Part shown: piece after piece, positions 31,401 through 42,292 of the stretch
Numbering within the stretch: the stretch's first letter is position 1
Layout of the letters: each line of letters starts with the position of its first letter
DNA from: Candidatus Mikella endobia
Lineage (GTDB): Bacteria > Pseudomonadota > Gammaproteobacteria > Enterobacterales > Enterobacteriaceae
Direction: 5' to 3'
NCBI RefSeq assembly: GCF_900048045.1
Contig: NZ_LN999831.1
Coordinates: 124,001 to 188,000 of the forward strand
Length of the DNA: 64,000 nucleotides
Notes under the pieces: model-generated
What the model was told of the DNA's origin: nothing
The model's input: the letters and a program-made list of their open reading frames with translations, nothing else
The model's database searches: none
Translations under genes and position numbers: made by a program

Positions 31401-32977
31401 TTATAACAATTTAAATTCATTAGAACGTATCATGTTGAGTATCTCAAATATTAATTCATTTTTAATAGAATTTACTATACGTGGATTTTTAACAAAACCT
31501 GTTATACTTAATTCTATACCAGAAGAAGTTAACTGATTTAAATTTATAAAAGGAATTGGTGTTATTTGAATTTCTTTATGTTTTTTATAAATTTCTAATA
31601 AAAGTAAACATACTTTTTCTAAATTATTTTCTAATGAAAATGTTAATACAATAGTAACTATACCTTGAATATTATTTATAGTAGCATTTCGTACATTTTG
31701 AGATATTAACTGATAATTAGGAATTATTACTATTGATTGATCTTCTAATTGAATTTCTGTAGCACGTACATTAATACAACGTATATCTCCTTCTATACCA
31801 TTAATACTAATAAAATCTCCTATTTTAATAGGTTTTTCTATCAATAAAATTATTCCTGAAATATAATTTTTTACAATTTCTTGTAAAATAAAACTAATTC
31901 CTACTGTTAACGCACTAAAAATCCAAGATAAATTATTCCATTGAATACCTAAAATAGATAATATTAATAAAAGTATTAACATATATCCTATATGAATAAA
32001 TAATGTTTTTATAAAAATACGTATTTCAGGTTTGATCATAGTTTTTGTTAATAAATTTGTTTCTAACCAATGTTTAATTAAACATAATATATATATTGTA
32101 ATAAATAAACAAATTATAGTATGTAGTATATTAGCATAAATAATTTGAAAATTTTCAATTTTAATACCAAAAATATTATATATTAATGATAATAATGTTA
32201 TCGATCCAAAATTACCATTAATTAATGCTATTATACCAAATATAATTAATAATATTTTACTAATATCTAAATTTACAGTATTTAATTATAATAAATGACA
32301 ATTATGAAAATTAAATATATATTTAATACGCATTCCTATAATAGGATTAGGAGTTAATAAATTATCAAATATATATATTAAAAAATTATTCAATAAATAA
32401 ATAATAGATAAAACTATAATTATCCAAATAAGTTCATAAGTTAAAAAACGAGCGAATGCTATATAACCTATTAATAATAAAATTAAAATAATTATTGAAA
32501 TAGTAGTAATACATATTATGTATAATATTTATAATAAGTATTGAATAAATTTTCAATGTAAAACATATTTTTTTTATACTATTAAATTTTATGTTACTAG
32601 CAATGCTGATATTCCATATTCAAAAATTATTAGAGAAATACTAATTCCAATGTTTTTATTAAGCAATTCAATACTACCTGAAATTAATATTAAAATAGCT
32701 AATATTAATGGTAATTTTTTATTTTAGAAGTTAAATTATCAGGAATAGCTAAACATTTACTAGATAAAAAATAATTAGATAGTAAAAATTTACTACTACT
32801 AATTAGTAAATAAAAAAATATGAAACCTATTACATTATTAGTAATAGATACTAATTCATAAGATATATTAGGTAATAATGTTATTATATAAGAAAATAAT
32901 TGAGTATTTAAACTGATAATTATCAATTTATTTATCATAAAAAAAACTTTTTTAAAGTTATTTTTTAATAACTTCAC
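31401..32977 (-). pseudogene. Decaying MscS-family mechanosensitive channel gene
   Basis: The 3' part (31401 up to about 32285) reads as one open frame on the minus strand. It encodes transmembrane segments and the MscS channel domain ('SFILQEIVKNYISGIILLIE', 'IGDFISINGIEGDIRCINVR', 'VIIPNYQLISQNVRNA'). No start codon lies in that frame above 32039. At 32286 the frame stops, and related hydrophobic sequence continues in another frame ('RFLTYELIWIIIVLS', near 32330-32460), with a further hydrophobic 90-residue fragment at 32705-32977. This is a frameshifted remnant of a larger channel, resembling the DUF3772-type MscS proteins. The C-terminal 212 residues (31401-32039) could still be made from the ATG at 32039, but whether they work is uncertain. 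Confidence 0.75.
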
Positions 32978-33114
32978 ATTTCAATTTTGAAATGATAACT
33001 AATCATATAGTTTTATTTTAAGCTGAATATTTAATTCTAACAATAAATATTTTATTTAAAATAAAAAATTTTATTGAAAGTTGAAAACTTCTAATATATA
33101 TAATAATTATTATT

Positions 33115-33187
33115 GCCCGGATAGCTCAGTTGGTAGAGCAGGGGATTGAAGATCCCCGTGTCCTTGGTTCGATTCCAAGTTCGGGCA
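33115..33187 (+). tRNA. pheT: tRNA-Phe (GAA)
   Basis: The cloverleaf has GCCCGGA at the 5' end pairing with TTCGGGC, anticodon loop with GAA, and 'GGTTCGATTCC' in the T arm. The sequence is very close to E. coli tRNA-Phe. CCA is not encoded. It lies alone between the decaying channel gene and trpS. Confidence 0.96.
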
Positions 33188-33301
33188 TTAAATATTTTTA
33201 ATATAACTTATATATATAAATATATAATACTTATTATTTTAGATAATAATCTATATTTTATTCAAAACAATAGTTTTTAAAGTTAAAATATTAAAAATAA
33301 A

Positions 33302-34306
33302 TTATAATTCAGTAATAAAACCAATAGCTTTATAACTTTTAGTTAAAGTTAAATTTGCTTGAATTTTAGCTTTTTGGGCTCCTTCTTTTAAAATGGTATT
33401 TAAATAAGTTTCATCAGCACGTAAAGCATAATAACGATTTTGTAATGAAGTTAACATTTCTAATAAAGCATCAGTAACTGTATTTTTTAAATAACCATAC
33501 ATTTTTCCAGTAAAATTTTTTTCTAATTTAGTTATAGGGGTATTTGTAATTTTAGAAAGAATATTAAGTAAATTAGATATTCCTGGTTTATCTATAGGAT
33601 CATAACGTATTATTGGTGGATTATCTGAATCAGTTATAGCTCCCTTTAATTTGTTAATTAAAGATTTAGGTTTTTCTAAAAGAGAAATAATATTTTGATT
33701 ATTAATATCTGATTTTGACATTTTTTTCTTAGGATTCAGTAATGACATTATTCGCATATTATTATTAGAAATAAACGGCTCAGGTATTACAAATATATCA
33801 CCATATAAAGTATTAAACCTTTTAGCAAGATTACGACTTAATTCTAAATGTTGTTTTTGATCTTCTCCAATGGGTACTTTATTAGTTTGATAAAGTAAAA
33901 TATCTGCTGCCATTAATACTGGATAATTAAATAATCCAGAATTTATATTTTTAGAATATTGAGCTGATTTATCTTTAAATTGAGTCATTCTTTTAAGTTC
34001 ACCAAAATATGTATAACAATTAAGTAACCAACTCATTTGGCTATGCTCAGGTACATGTGATTGTATAAAAATTGTACTTTTTGATGGATCTATCCCACAT
34101 GCAAGATAAAGAGCAATAAAATCTAGTATTGTTTTACGTAGATGCTGAATATTTTGACGAGTAGTTATAGCATGTAAATCAACGATACAATAAATACAAT
34201 TATAATCATTTTGCATATTAACCCATTGACTTAGTGCTCCTATATAATTGCCAATAGTTAATTCACCTGATGGTTGTGCTCCACTAAATACAATAGGTTT
34301 ACTCAT
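33302..34306 (-). CDS. trpS: Tryptophanyl-tRNA synthetase
   Basis: TrpS charges tRNA-Trp. It is a class I synthetase of 334 residues (E. coli 334). The HIGH-like motif is in '[17 protein letters not shown]' and the KMSKS motif in '[10 protein letters not shown]'. '[15 protein letters not shown]'-type ATP and tryptophan site sequence is present as '[16 protein letters not shown]'. It follows aroK on the same strand. In E. coli aroB, damX, dam, rpe and gph lie between them, and all are missing here. Confidence 0.96.
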   Translation of the reverse strand: MSKPIVFSGAQPSGELTIGNYIGALSQWVNMQNDYNCIYCIVDLHAITTRQNIQHLRKTILDFIALYLACGIDPSKSTIFIQSHVPEHSQMSWLLNCYTYFGELKRMTQFKDKSAQYSKNINSGLFNYPVLMAADILLYQTNKVPIGEDQKQHLELSRNLAKRFNTLYGDIFVIPEPFISNNNMRIMSLLNPKKKMSKSDINNQNIISLLEKPKSLINKLKGAITDSDNPPIIRYDPIDKPGISNLLNILSKITNTPITKLEKNFTGKMYGYLKNTVTDALLEMLTSLQNRYYALRADETYLNTILKEGAQKAKIQANLTLTKSYKAIGFITEL

Positions 34307-34381
34307 ATAAATTTACTCATATTAATGAGATTCTGAAGGAGAAATAAAATTAATTTTTATTATTAAATATTTCAAATATTT

Positions 34382-34903
34382 TTAATTATTTTTTAATATA
34401 TTAATAATTTTATTAGCAACCATATAAACACTTTGTTCATCAGTACAAATAGTAATATTTGCTATTTTTTCATAAAGTGGATTTCTTTCTTTAGCTAAAA
34501 TTGTTAATATTTCACGTTGTGTGTTTTCTACTTGTAATAATGGACGTTTTTTATCACGATATGTACGATATAACTGTTTATCAATAGTGGTTTTTAAATA
34601 AATAACAATTCCCCGAGAAGATAATATGTTACTTATTTTTGAAGATTTTACAGAACCACCTCCAGTAGCTAAAACTATACCTTGTTTTTTAGTAAGTTCA
34701 TTAATAACTTTTTCTTCTCGATAACGAAATCCATCTTCTCCTTCTACATCAAATACCCAACTTAAATCAGCGCCAGTACGTTGCTCAATTTCTTTATCAG
34801 AATCAAAAAATTCTAAATTTAGCTGTTCAGCTAATTTACGTCCAATAGTGCTTTTACCTGCACCTATAGGTCCAATTAAAAATATATTGCGTTTTTCTGC
34901 CAT
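34382..34903 (-). CDS. aroK: Shikimate kinase I
   Basis: AroK phosphorylates shikimate on the way to chorismate, the substrate of TrpE in this window. The 173-residue product is nearly the same as E. coli AroK. It has Walker A '[12 protein letters not shown]', the shikimate-binding '[18 protein letters not shown]', 'GGGSVKSSK', and the lid 'RDKKRPLL'. aroB normally follows but is absent at this locus. The sequence fits AroK rather than AroL. Confidence 0.96.
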   Translation of the reverse strand: MAEKRNIFLIGPIGAGKSTIGRKLAEQLNLEFFDSDKEIEQRTGADLSWVFDVEGEDGFRYREEKVINELTKKQGIVLATGGGSVKSSKISNILSSRGIVIYLKTTIDKQLYRTYRDKKRPLLQVENTQREILTILAKERNPLYEKIANITICTDEQSVYMVANKIINILKNN

Positions 34904-35192
34904 ATTTGAGTTCTTACTAAAATTAGTTGTTAATAATAATTACTGATATACATAAATAATTTAATGAATATAAAACTATAATTTTAAAAATTAATTTTAT
35001 ATATATAAAAATGCTATTAAATGGAATATCCTTAAAAATTAGAAATTTAGTAACATGAATTATTTATTGAAATAAAATTTTTTACAATAAATTTATATTT
35101 GAATAATTTATTTTATACAGAATTATAATGTATCTATATAATACAGTACTACTGATACTTATCAAAATAAATATGGAAAGATAAATAATATT

Positions 35193-36362
35193 ATGAATTT
35201 ATATGAATATCAATCAAAACAACTTTTTACTAAATATGGATTACCTATCCCAATAGGTTACATTTGTAATTCACTTATTGAAGTAGAAGAATTATCTTCT
35301 AAAATTATTTTTGGTAATTGGATTGCAAAATGCCAAATTTATGCAGGAGGTCGGGGGAAAGCTGGAGGAGTGAAAGTAATAAAATCTAAAGAAGAACTAA
35401 TTTGTTTCGCAAAACAATGGTTGGGTAAGCGACTAATTACTTCTCAAACAGATACTATAGGTCAGATAGTAAATTCTATTTTAGTAGAAACAGCTACTTA
35501 TATAAGTAAAGAGCTATATTTAGGGGTAGTAATTGATCGTAGTATTTCTAGTATAGTATTTCTAGCTTCAACTGAAGGAGGGATAGAAATTGAACAAATA
35601 GCAGAAAAAACTCCACATTTAATTCATAAAATTAAATTAGATCAATTAATGGGTCCACAATTTTATCAAGGTCGTAAATTAGCATTTCAATTAGGACTAT
35701 CTGGCAAGCAAGTTAGTCATTTTATTAAAATTTTTATGGGATTAGCAACTTTATTTTTAGAACGAGATTTAGATCTTGTAGAAATTAATCCTCTAGTAAT
35801 TACTAATAATAATGATCTTATATGTCTTGATAGTAAACTTAGCGTTGATAACAATGCATTATTTCGTCAATCAGAATTACGTAATATTTATAATAATAGT
35901 TATAAAGAAAAATCTGAAAAAAATGCTGTTAAGTTGCAGTTAAATTATATAGCTTTAGAAGATGGTAATATTGGTTGTATGGTAAATGGTGCTGGATTAG
36001 CTATGGGAACAATGGATATAATTAAATTATATGGCGGCCAACCAGCTAATTTCCTTGATATTGGAGGGGGAGCTACTAAAGAACGTGTAACAGAAGCTTT
36101 TAAACTTATTTTATTAAATAAAAAAGTTAAAGCAATATTAGTTAATATTTTTGGCGGTATCGTTCGTTGTGATTTAATTGCTGATGGTATCATCAGTGCT
36201 TTATCTAAGATAAATATTAATATTCCTGTTATAGTTCGTTTAGAAGGTAATAATGCTCCACAAGGGATAAAGCTATTAGCTAATAGTATGTTAAATATTA
36301 TTGCCGCTAATAATTTAATTGATGCAGTTAAACAAGTTATTGCTGTAGTAAAGGATAAATAA
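35193..36362 (+). CDS. sucC: Succinyl-CoA ligase, beta subunit
   Basis: SucC is the ATP-grasp subunit that, with SucD, interconverts succinyl-CoA and succinate with ATP formation. The 389-residue protein (388 in E. coli) starts '[20 protein letters not shown]'. It contains '[11 protein letters not shown]' and the C-terminal '[18 protein letters not shown]' and '[13 protein letters not shown]'. Its stop overlaps the sucD start by one base. sucA and sucB, which precede it in E. coli, are not upstream. Confidence 0.96.
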   Translation: MNLYEYQSKQLFTKYGLPIPIGYICNSLIEVEELSSKIIFGNWIAKCQIYAGGRGKAGGVKVIKSKEELICFAKQWLGKRLITSQTDTIGQIVNSILVETATYISKELYLGVVIDRSISSIVFLASTEGGIEIEQIAEKTPHLIHKIKLDQLMGPQFYQGRKLAFQLGLSGKQVSHFIKIFMGLATLFLERDLDLVEINPLVITNNNDLICLDSKLSVDNNALFRQSELRNIYNNSYKEKSEKNAVKLQLNYIALEDGNIGCMVNGAGLAMGTMDIIKLYGGQPANFLDIGGGATKERVTEAFKLILLNKKVKAILVNIFGGIVRCDLIADGIISALSKININIPVIVRLEGNNAPQGIKLLANSMLNIIAANNLIDAVKQVIAVVKDK

Positions 36363-37231
36363 TGTCTATATTAATTAATAAAAATACTAAAGTTATCTGT
36401 CAGGGGTTCACTGGTAATCAAGGTACTTTTCATTCTAAAAAAGCATTAATTTACGGTACTAAATTAGTAGGGGGAGTTACACCAAATAAAGGTGGAACTA
36501 AACATCTTGGATTACCAGTTTTTAATACTGTACATGAAGCAGTTAATAAAACTTGTGCAACAACATCTGTTATTTATGTTCCAGCACCATTTTGTAAAGA
36601 TTCTATCTTAGAAGCAATAGATGCTGGTATTGAATTAATTGTTTGTATTACTGAAGGTATTCCTGTTTTAGATATGTTAATAATAAAAGCACAACTAGAA
36701 AAAAGTAAGATATTTATGATAGGACCAAATTCTCCAGGTATAATTACTCCTGGAGAATGTAAAATTGGTATTATGCCAGAAGATATTCATAATCCTGGAT
36801 TAATAGGTATTGTATCTCGTTCGGGAACATTAACTTATGAAGCTGTAAAACAAACTACTGAAGCTGGTTTGGGACAATCTACTTGTGTAGGTATAGGTGG
36901 AGATTCAATCACAGGATCAAATTTTATTGATATATTAAAACTTTTTGAAGCTGATCAACAAACAAAAGCTATTTTGTTAATAGGTGAAATTGGAGGCAAT
37001 GCAGAAGAAGAAGCAGCTCTTTATATTAAAAATAATATACATAAACCAGTAATTAGTTATATTGCTGGAGTAACCGCTCCAAAAGGAAAACATATGGGTC
37101 ATGCTGGAGCTATTATTGCTGGAGGAAAAGGTACAGCAAATGCAAAATTTAAAGCTTTAGAATCTGCAGGAGTTACCATTGTACGTAATATCACTGATAT
37201 AGGTAATACTTTAAAAAAGTTTTTCCTCTAA
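36362..37231 (+). CDS. sucD: Succinyl-CoA ligase, alpha subunit
   Basis: SucD carries the phosphohistidine intermediate and binds CoA. The 289-residue length is exact. '[17 protein letters not shown]' is the CoA-binding N-terminus, '[19 protein letters not shown]' is central, and '[14 protein letters not shown]' contains the active histidine near residue 246. It is coupled to sucC by overlapping start and stop codons. cydA follows after 176 bases, as in the E. coli region with mngRAB removed. Confidence 0.96.
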   Translation: MSILINKNTKVICQGFTGNQGTFHSKKALIYGTKLVGGVTPNKGGTKHLGLPVFNTVHEAVNKTCATTSVIYVPAPFCKDSILEAIDAGIELIVCITEGIPVLDMLIIKAQLEKSKIFMIGPNSPGIITPGECKIGIMPEDIHNPGLIGIVSRSGTLTYEAVKQTTEAGLGQSTCVGIGGDSITGSNFIDILKLFEADQQTKAILLIGEIGGNAEEEAALYIKNNIHKPVISYIAGVTAPKGKHMGHAGAIIAGGKGTANAKFKALESAGVTIVRNITDIGNTLKKFFL

Positions 37232-37407
37232 AAATATAAATTAGCTATTAATTTTAATAAAAAATAAAAATTTTAGAAAAAATAACTTTAGCACTTCCTA
37301 CTTAATATAATAATGAACATTATTACTTAATAGTAATTATTCTCTGTACATTATTTTCATAAAAAATAATATCAAATAAGTAAAAAGGAGAAGTACAAAA
37401 AGTTCTT

Positions 37408-38958
37408 ATGTCTAATATTGTTCTTTTATCAAGATTACAGTTTGCATTAACAGCTATGTATCATTTTTTGTTTGTACCATTAACTATTGGTATGGCATTG
37501 TTAATAGCTATAATGGAAACAATTTATGTTATTTTAAATAAAAAAATATATAAAGATATGACTAAATATTGGGGAAAATTATTTGCTATTAATTTTACTT
37601 TGGGTATTGCTACAGGAATTATTATGGAATTCCAATTTGGAACTAATTGGTCATATTTTTCTCATTATATTGGTGATATATTTGGTGCCCCATTAGCTAT
37701 TGAAAGTTTAATGGCATTTTTTTTGGAATCTACTTTTATTGGTTTATTGCTTTTTGGTTGGAATCAACTGGGAAAAATTCAGCATCTGAGTGTTACTTGG
37801 TTAGTAGCACTTGGTTCTAATTTATCAGCTTTATGGATTTTAATTGCTAATGGATGGATGCAAAATCCTATTGCATCATATTTTAATTATGAAACGATGC
37901 GTATGGAAATAATTAGTTTTATTGATCTAATTCTTAATCCAGTTGCTCAAGTAAAATTTTTACATACGATAACTGCAAGTTATTGCACTGGAGCTATATT
38001 TATACTTAGTATTAGTTCTTATTATATCTTAAATAAACGTAATATCGATTTTGCAAACAGATCATTTATAATTGCAACTTTGTTTGGTATAATATTTGTA
38101 TTGTTAGTAATTATATTAGGAGATGAATCAGGTTATAAATTGGGAGAAGTACAAAAAACAAAACTAGCAGCTATAGAAGCTGTATGGAATACAGAATCTG
38201 CACCAGCATCTTTTACATTATTTAGCTTTCCTAATCAAAACAAACAAATGAATAATTTAGTAACTATGCGAATTCCTTATATATTAGGTATTATAGTTAC
38301 TCGTTCTACAAATCGTCAAATTATTGGTCTGAAAGATTTAATGACACAATATGAAATTCGTATTCGTAATGGAATAAAAGTATATAATTTGTTAGAACAA
38401 TTACGTTCTGGTAATACAGATTTTTTTTTGTATAAAGAATTTAATTATTTTAAACATAATTTAGGTTATGGATTGTTACTTAAAAGTTATACTAAAAATA
38501 TTATTGAATGTAATGAACAATATATTCGTGAAGCAACTAAGAATTCTATTCCTTATGTAAAACCAATTTATTTTTCTTTTCGGTTAATGGTTATTAGTGG
38601 ATTATTAATGCTCTTATTAATATTTTTATGTTTTTTAACTATATTATATAATTCTATAGGTAAACATCGTTGGTTACATTATATTCTATTATATAGTATT
38701 CCATTACCATGGATTGCTATAGAGTCTGGTTGGTTTATTGCTGAATATGGTCGTCAACCATGGGCTATAAATGAAATATTACCTACTACAATAGCACATT
38801 CAACACTTACTTATACTGATATTCTTATTTCTATAATATTTATTTGTATATTGTATCTATTAGTATTAATAATAGAAATATATCTATTATTTAAATTTAT
38901 ATATTTAGGACCTAATATTAATAATATATATGATAAAAAAATATTTTTTAAGAAATAA
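37408..38958 (+). CDS. cydA: Cytochrome bd-I ubiquinol oxidase subunit I
   Basis: CydA is the haem-bearing subunit of the high-affinity quinol oxidase of the inner membrane. His19 ('MYHFLFVPLTIG') and the histidine of 'KFLHTITASYCTGA' (His186 in E. coli) ligate haems. The methionine in 'FRLMVISG' corresponds to Met393. The periplasmic quinol-binding Q loop is present, including the 'NRQIIGLKDLM' stretch. At 516 residues it is close to E. coli (522). An AAGGAG lies upstream. It leads cydABX. Confidence 0.96.
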   Translation: MSNIVLLSRLQFALTAMYHFLFVPLTIGMALLIAIMETIYVILNKKIYKDMTKYWGKLFAINFTLGIATGIIMEFQFGTNWSYFSHYIGDIFGAPLAIESLMAFFLESTFIGLLLFGWNQLGKIQHLSVTWLVALGSNLSALWILIANGWMQNPIASYFNYETMRMEIISFIDLILNPVAQVKFLHTITASYCTGAIFILSISSYYILNKRNIDFANRSFIIATLFGIIFVLLVIILGDESGYKLGEVQKTKLAAIEAVWNTESAPASFTLFSFPNQNKQMNNLVTMRIPYILGIIVTRSTNRQIIGLKDLMTQYEIRIRNGIKVYNLLEQLRSGNTDFFLYKEFNYFKHNLGYGLLLKSYTKNIIECNEQYIREATKNSIPYVKPIYFSFRLMVISGLLMLLLIFLCFLTILYNSIGKHRWLHYILLYSIPLPWIAIESGWFIAEYGRQPWAINEILPTTIAHSTLTYTDILISIIFICILYLLVLIIEIYLLFKFIYLGPNINNIYDKKIFFKK

Positions 38959-38970
38959 TTTTTAAAAAAT

Positions 38971-40083
38971 ATGTTTAATTATGAATTATTACGTTTTTTT
39001 TGGTGGCTATTAATTGGTTTATTTATAATAGGATTTACTATAACTGAAGGATTTGATATGGGCGTTGGAATGTTAATACGCTTTTATTGTTATAGTAATA
39101 TTGAAAAAAAAATAATGATTAATACAATTGCTCCACATTGGGATGGTAATCAAGTTTGGTTAATAACTGTTGTTGGAATTGTATTTACTATTTGGCCTAT
39201 AGTATATGCTACAATATTTTCTGGATATTATTTATATATAATTTTATTACTAATTTCTTTATTTTTTCGTTCCATTGGATTTGAATTTCGATCAAAAATA
39301 AATAATGTTCAATGGAACAATTTATGTGATTGGGGTATATTTATTGGCAGTTTTATTTCACCGATAATTATTGGAATTATTTTTGGTAATTTATTACAAG
39401 GTATACCATTTTATATAGATGTATATATGCGTATCAATTATATAGGTAATGTTTTACAATTTTTTAATATATTTAACTTCTTAGTAATTATTATTACATT
39501 AGCAATGTTCCTTACTCAAGGAAGTACTTATCTTCAAATACACACTAATAATAATTCGCAGATACAAATATCTTATATAACAAAATTAACAACATTAATA
39601 ACTATTTTAATATTTTTATTAATAATAATTTTAATGAAAAAAATTGATGGTTTTACTATTACTTCAATTATTGATCAATCTGCTCATTCTAATATTTTAC
39701 ATAAAGAAGTAAAATATCATGCTGGAGCATGGATGATAAATTATTATAATTATCCTCTATTATTGATAGTACCTTTATTAGGTATATTATTACCTTTATT
39801 TACTATAATTTTTAGTTACACAAGATGTAATAAATGGGCGTTTATTTTTTCTTCATTTACTATTATATGTATTATATTAACTTTAGGTATTACTATATTC
39901 CCTTTTATAATACCATCAATTAAAATGCCTAATTCTAGTTTAACTATATGGGATGCTACTTCAAGTAGAGTAAATTTAAAATTTATGTTAATTATAACAA
40001 TAATATTATTATCAATAATATTTATTTATACTATTTGGTGTTATTATAACATGTTTAATTCTTTTGTTAAAAAGAATATGTAA
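38971..40083 (+). CDS. cydB: Cytochrome bd-I ubiquinol oxidase subunit II
   Basis: CydB is the second large membrane subunit. It begins 'MFNYELLRFFWWLLIGLFII' and has 'TEGFDMGVGMLIRF', 'PHWDGNQVWLITVVGIVFT' and 'FFRSIGFEFRSK', all typical. Eight or nine hydrophobic segments are apparent. At 370 residues it is slightly shorter than E. coli (379). It follows cydA after 12 bases and precedes cydX, so the three should be cotranscribed. Confidence 0.95.
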   Translation: MFNYELLRFFWWLLIGLFIIGFTITEGFDMGVGMLIRFYCYSNIEKKIMINTIAPHWDGNQVWLITVVGIVFTIWPIVYATIFSGYYLYIILLLISLFFRSIGFEFRSKINNVQWNNLCDWGIFIGSFISPIIIGIIFGNLLQGIPFYIDVYMRINYIGNVLQFFNIFNFLVIIITLAMFLTQGSTYLQIHTNNNSQIQISYITKLTTLITILIFLLIIILMKKIDGFTITSIIDQSAHSNILHKEVKYHAGAWMINYYNYPLLLIVPLLGILLPLFTIIFSYTRCNKWAFIFSSFTIICIILTLGITIFPFIIPSIKMPNSSLTIWDATSSRVNLKFMLIITIILLSIIFIYTIWCYYNMFNSFVKKNM

Positions 40084-40135
40084 TATAATACAAATTATTT
40101 TTGATAATTAAATATCAAAACGGATAACATTTATA

Positions 40136-40219
40136 ATGTGGTATTTATTTTGGATATTAATAACACTATTAGTTTGTATTTTAGTAATTATAATTACATT
40201 AATTATAGAATCTATATAA
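40136..40219 (+). CDS. cydX: CydX, small subunit of cytochrome bd-I
   Basis: A 27-codon ORF lies 52 bases after cydB and encodes a single membrane helix that starts 'MWYLFWILITLLVCIL'. This aligns directly with E. coli CydX ('MWYFAWILGTLLAC...', 37 residues), including the glutamate at position 25. CydX stabilises the haem site of cytochrome bd. The hydrophilic C-terminal extension of the E. coli protein is missing; only Glu-Ser-Ile follows the helix. It is easily missed because it is so short. Confidence 0.9.
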   Translation: MWYLFWILITLLVCILVIIITLIIESI

Positions 40220-40421
40220 ACAAGTTAATAATTTTATTGTTATCAAATTATCTATTTTAATAGAAAAATACTTTCTATCAATAAAAATAAATTCATATTT
40301 TAAAATATTAAATATTATTTAAAATATAATTATAAAAAATGTTTTTTTAGAAAAAAATATATAAATATTAACTGTTAGTTTTTGTAATTATTTTTCAATA
40401 AAATAGTTAATATTTTTATTA

Positions 40422-40494
40422 CGGTGCGGACGGGACTTGAACCCGCGACCCCCGGCGTGACAAGCCGGTATTCTACCAACTGAACTACCGCACC
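40422..40494 (-). tRNA. aspT: tRNA-Asp (GTC)
   Basis: On the minus strand GGTGCGG pairs with CCGCACC, with discriminator G, anticodon GTC in 'CTTGTCACG', and T arm 'GGGTTCAAGTCCC'. It closely matches E. coli tRNA-Asp. CCA is not encoded. It lies between cydX and dnaQ; in E. coli an aspartate tRNA also neighbours dnaQ. Confidence 0.95.
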
Positions 40495-40642
40495 AGATTT
40501 ATGATTAATAAAATTAATATTAATAATATATCTTATTATAAGTTAACGTCAATACTTTTATATATTAAGACAATATTTTTATTTCATAAATTATTAATTG
40601 ATATTTAAAATCAATTATGATTAATTAAATTTTAAAAATAAA

Positions 40643-41380
40643 TTATATCCACCATAAACATTTACCATATTTATTTTGTATAAAATATAATATTTTTTCA
40701 TGAGCTAAATTTTCTTCATTATTAGCATAAATAATTTTCCTTATCATTTTAGAATGATGCACTCTTTGTATTTGCATATATTTTTTACATTGATTTTTTT
40801 CTTGTTCATCTTCATGTAAAAATGGTATAATTATTTGACCACTAGTCATAAATAAAAAAATTTCTGCTAATATTTTTGCATCAATTAAAGCACTGTGATG
40901 AGTACGTTTACTGTTATCTATTAAATAACGATCACATAATGCATCTAAATTATTACGTTTTCCTGGAAATATTTTTCTTGCTAGTAACAAACTATCTGTT
41001 ATTTTACAAAATGTATTAATATTAGCAATACTAGGATTTAACATCTTAAATTCATAATTTATAAAACCAATATCAAAACAAGCATTATGAATAACTAGTT
41101 CACTACCATAAATAAATTTTACAAAATTTTCTGCTATTTCTGCAAAAATACATTTGTTTTTAAGAAAATTATTACTAATACCGTGTAATTTAAATGCTTC
41201 AGTATCAATAGGACAATTAGGTTTTATATATGAATGAAAATAGTTTCCTGTAATTCGACGATTTATAATTTCTACTGCTCCAATTTCAATAATTCGATGT
41301 CCTTGATAAGGAATACCAAATTTATTCATTCCAGTAGTTTCTATATCTAAAATAATTTGTCGTGTAATATTAGTACTCAT
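40643..41380 (-). CDS. dnaQ: DNA polymerase III epsilon subunit (proofreading exonuclease)
   Basis: DnaQ is the 3'-5' proofreading subunit of the replicative polymerase. The DEDDh motifs are present: 'ILDIETTGMN' (Exo I), 'IHNACFDIGFI' (Exo II) and 'HHSALIDAKILAEIFL' (Exo III). At 245 residues it is full length (243 in E. coli), including the C-terminal segment that binds the alpha subunit. It is divergent from rnhA with a short shared promoter region, as in enterics. Proofreading is therefore retained despite strong genome decay. Confidence 0.95.
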   Translation of the reverse strand: MSTNITRQIILDIETTGMNKFGIPYQGHRIIEIGAVEIINRRITGNYFHSYIKPNCPIDTEAFKLHGISNNFLKNKCIFAEIAENFVKFIYGSELVIHNACFDIGFINYEFKMLNPSIANINTFCKITDSLLLARKIFPGKRNNLDALCDRYLIDNSKRTHHSALIDAKILAEIFLFMTSGQIIIPFLHEDEQEKNQCKKYMQIQRVHHSKMIRKIIYANNEENLAHEKILYFIQNKYGKCLWWI

Positions 41381-41433
41381 AATATTTATTTATGTCAAAA
41401 TTATATTTTTAATATTAAATAATTTTATTATAT

Positions 41434-41937
41434 ATGTGTCAACAAATTGAAATTTTTACTGATGGTTCGTGCTTAGGTAATCCTGGTCCAGGCGGCTATT
41501 GTGCTATACTTTATTATAAAAAACTTGTTTATAAAAAATATAAAAAAATTTTTAGTGCTGGTTATCAATTAACTACTAATAACAGAATGGAATTAATGGC
41601 TGCTATTATTGCACTAGAATCTTTAAAAGAAAAATGTAAAGTAGTAATTATTACTGATAGTCAATATCTTCGCCAAGGAATTACTCAATGGATTAATAAT
41701 TGGAAACAAAATTCTTGGAAAACTTCTAATAAGAAACCAGTAAAGAACGTTGATTTATGGAAAAGATTAGATATAGCTATTAAACCTCATAATTTACGTT
41801 GGAATTGGATAAAAGGACATTCAGGTCATTTAAAAAACGAACGTTGTGATGAAATTGCACGTACTGCTGCCCATAATCCAAAATTAAAAGATATTGGTTA
41901 TTGTCTAGAATATACAATTAAAAATAATGATTTATGA
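41434..41937 (+). CDS. rnhA: Ribonuclease HI
   Basis: RNase HI degrades RNA in RNA-DNA hybrids. The active-site carboxylates are Asp10 in '[15 protein letters not shown]', Glu53 in '[10 protein letters not shown]', and the aspartates of 'IITDSQYL' and 'NERCDEIAR'. The handle region is basic. At 167 residues it is about 12 longer than E. coli, with the additions at an internal loop and the C-terminus. It is divergent from dnaQ. Confidence 0.95.
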   Translation: MCQQIEIFTDGSCLGNPGPGGYCAILYYKKLVYKKYKKIFSAGYQLTTNNRMELMAAIIALESLKEKCKVVIITDSQYLRQGITQWINNWKQNSWKTSNKKPVKNVDLWKRLDIAIKPHNLRWNWIKGHSGHLKNERCDEIARTAAHNPKLKDIGYCLEYTIKNNDL

Positions 41938-42131
41938 AATTTAAAATAAAAATTATATATATCTAATAAAATGTATATATCTTGTAAAGAAATTTAAAAT
42001 TAAAAGTAAATATTTAGATAAAAAATTTTTTTAAGATACACATGATATAATAATAACTATTATAGTAGTTGAAATAATTTTGTTATACACAAGATTATTT
42101 ATAATAATAATAGTTTGTAAAAAATAAATGA

Positions 42132-42204
42132 TGGGTCGTACAGGACTTGAACCTGCGACCAATTGATTAAAAGTCAACTGCTCTACCAACTGAGCTAACG
42201 ACCC
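42132..42204 (-). tRNA. lysV: tRNA-Lys (TTT)
   Basis: On the minus strand GGGTCGT pairs with ACGACCC, with discriminator A, anticodon TTT in 'GACTTTTAATC', and T arm 'AGGTTCAAGTCCT'. It is 15 bases from tRNA-Val on the same strand, matching the enterobacterial val-lys tRNA cluster next to gltX, reduced here to one copy each. CCA is not encoded. Confidence 0.96.
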
Positions 42205-42219
42205 TGTTAAATTAAATTA

Positions 42220-42292
42220 TGGGTGATGACGGGATCGAACCGCCGACCCCCTCCTTGTAAGGGAGGTGCTCTCCCAGCTGAGCTAATCACCC
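42220..42292 (-). tRNA. valU: tRNA-Val (TAC)
   Basis: On the minus strand GGGTGAT pairs with ATCACCC, with discriminator A, anticodon TAC in 'CCTTACAAGG', and T arm 'CGGTTCGATCCCG'. It lies upstream of tRNA-Lys, so both can be processed from one transcript. E. coli has three valine copies here. CCA is not encoded. Confidence 0.96.

Noticed and set aside
32705-32977. A 90-residue hydrophobic ORF as an independent small membrane protein
   Set aside because: It lies in line with, and on the same strand as, the frameshifted channel gene, so it is better explained as a fragment of that pseudogene.
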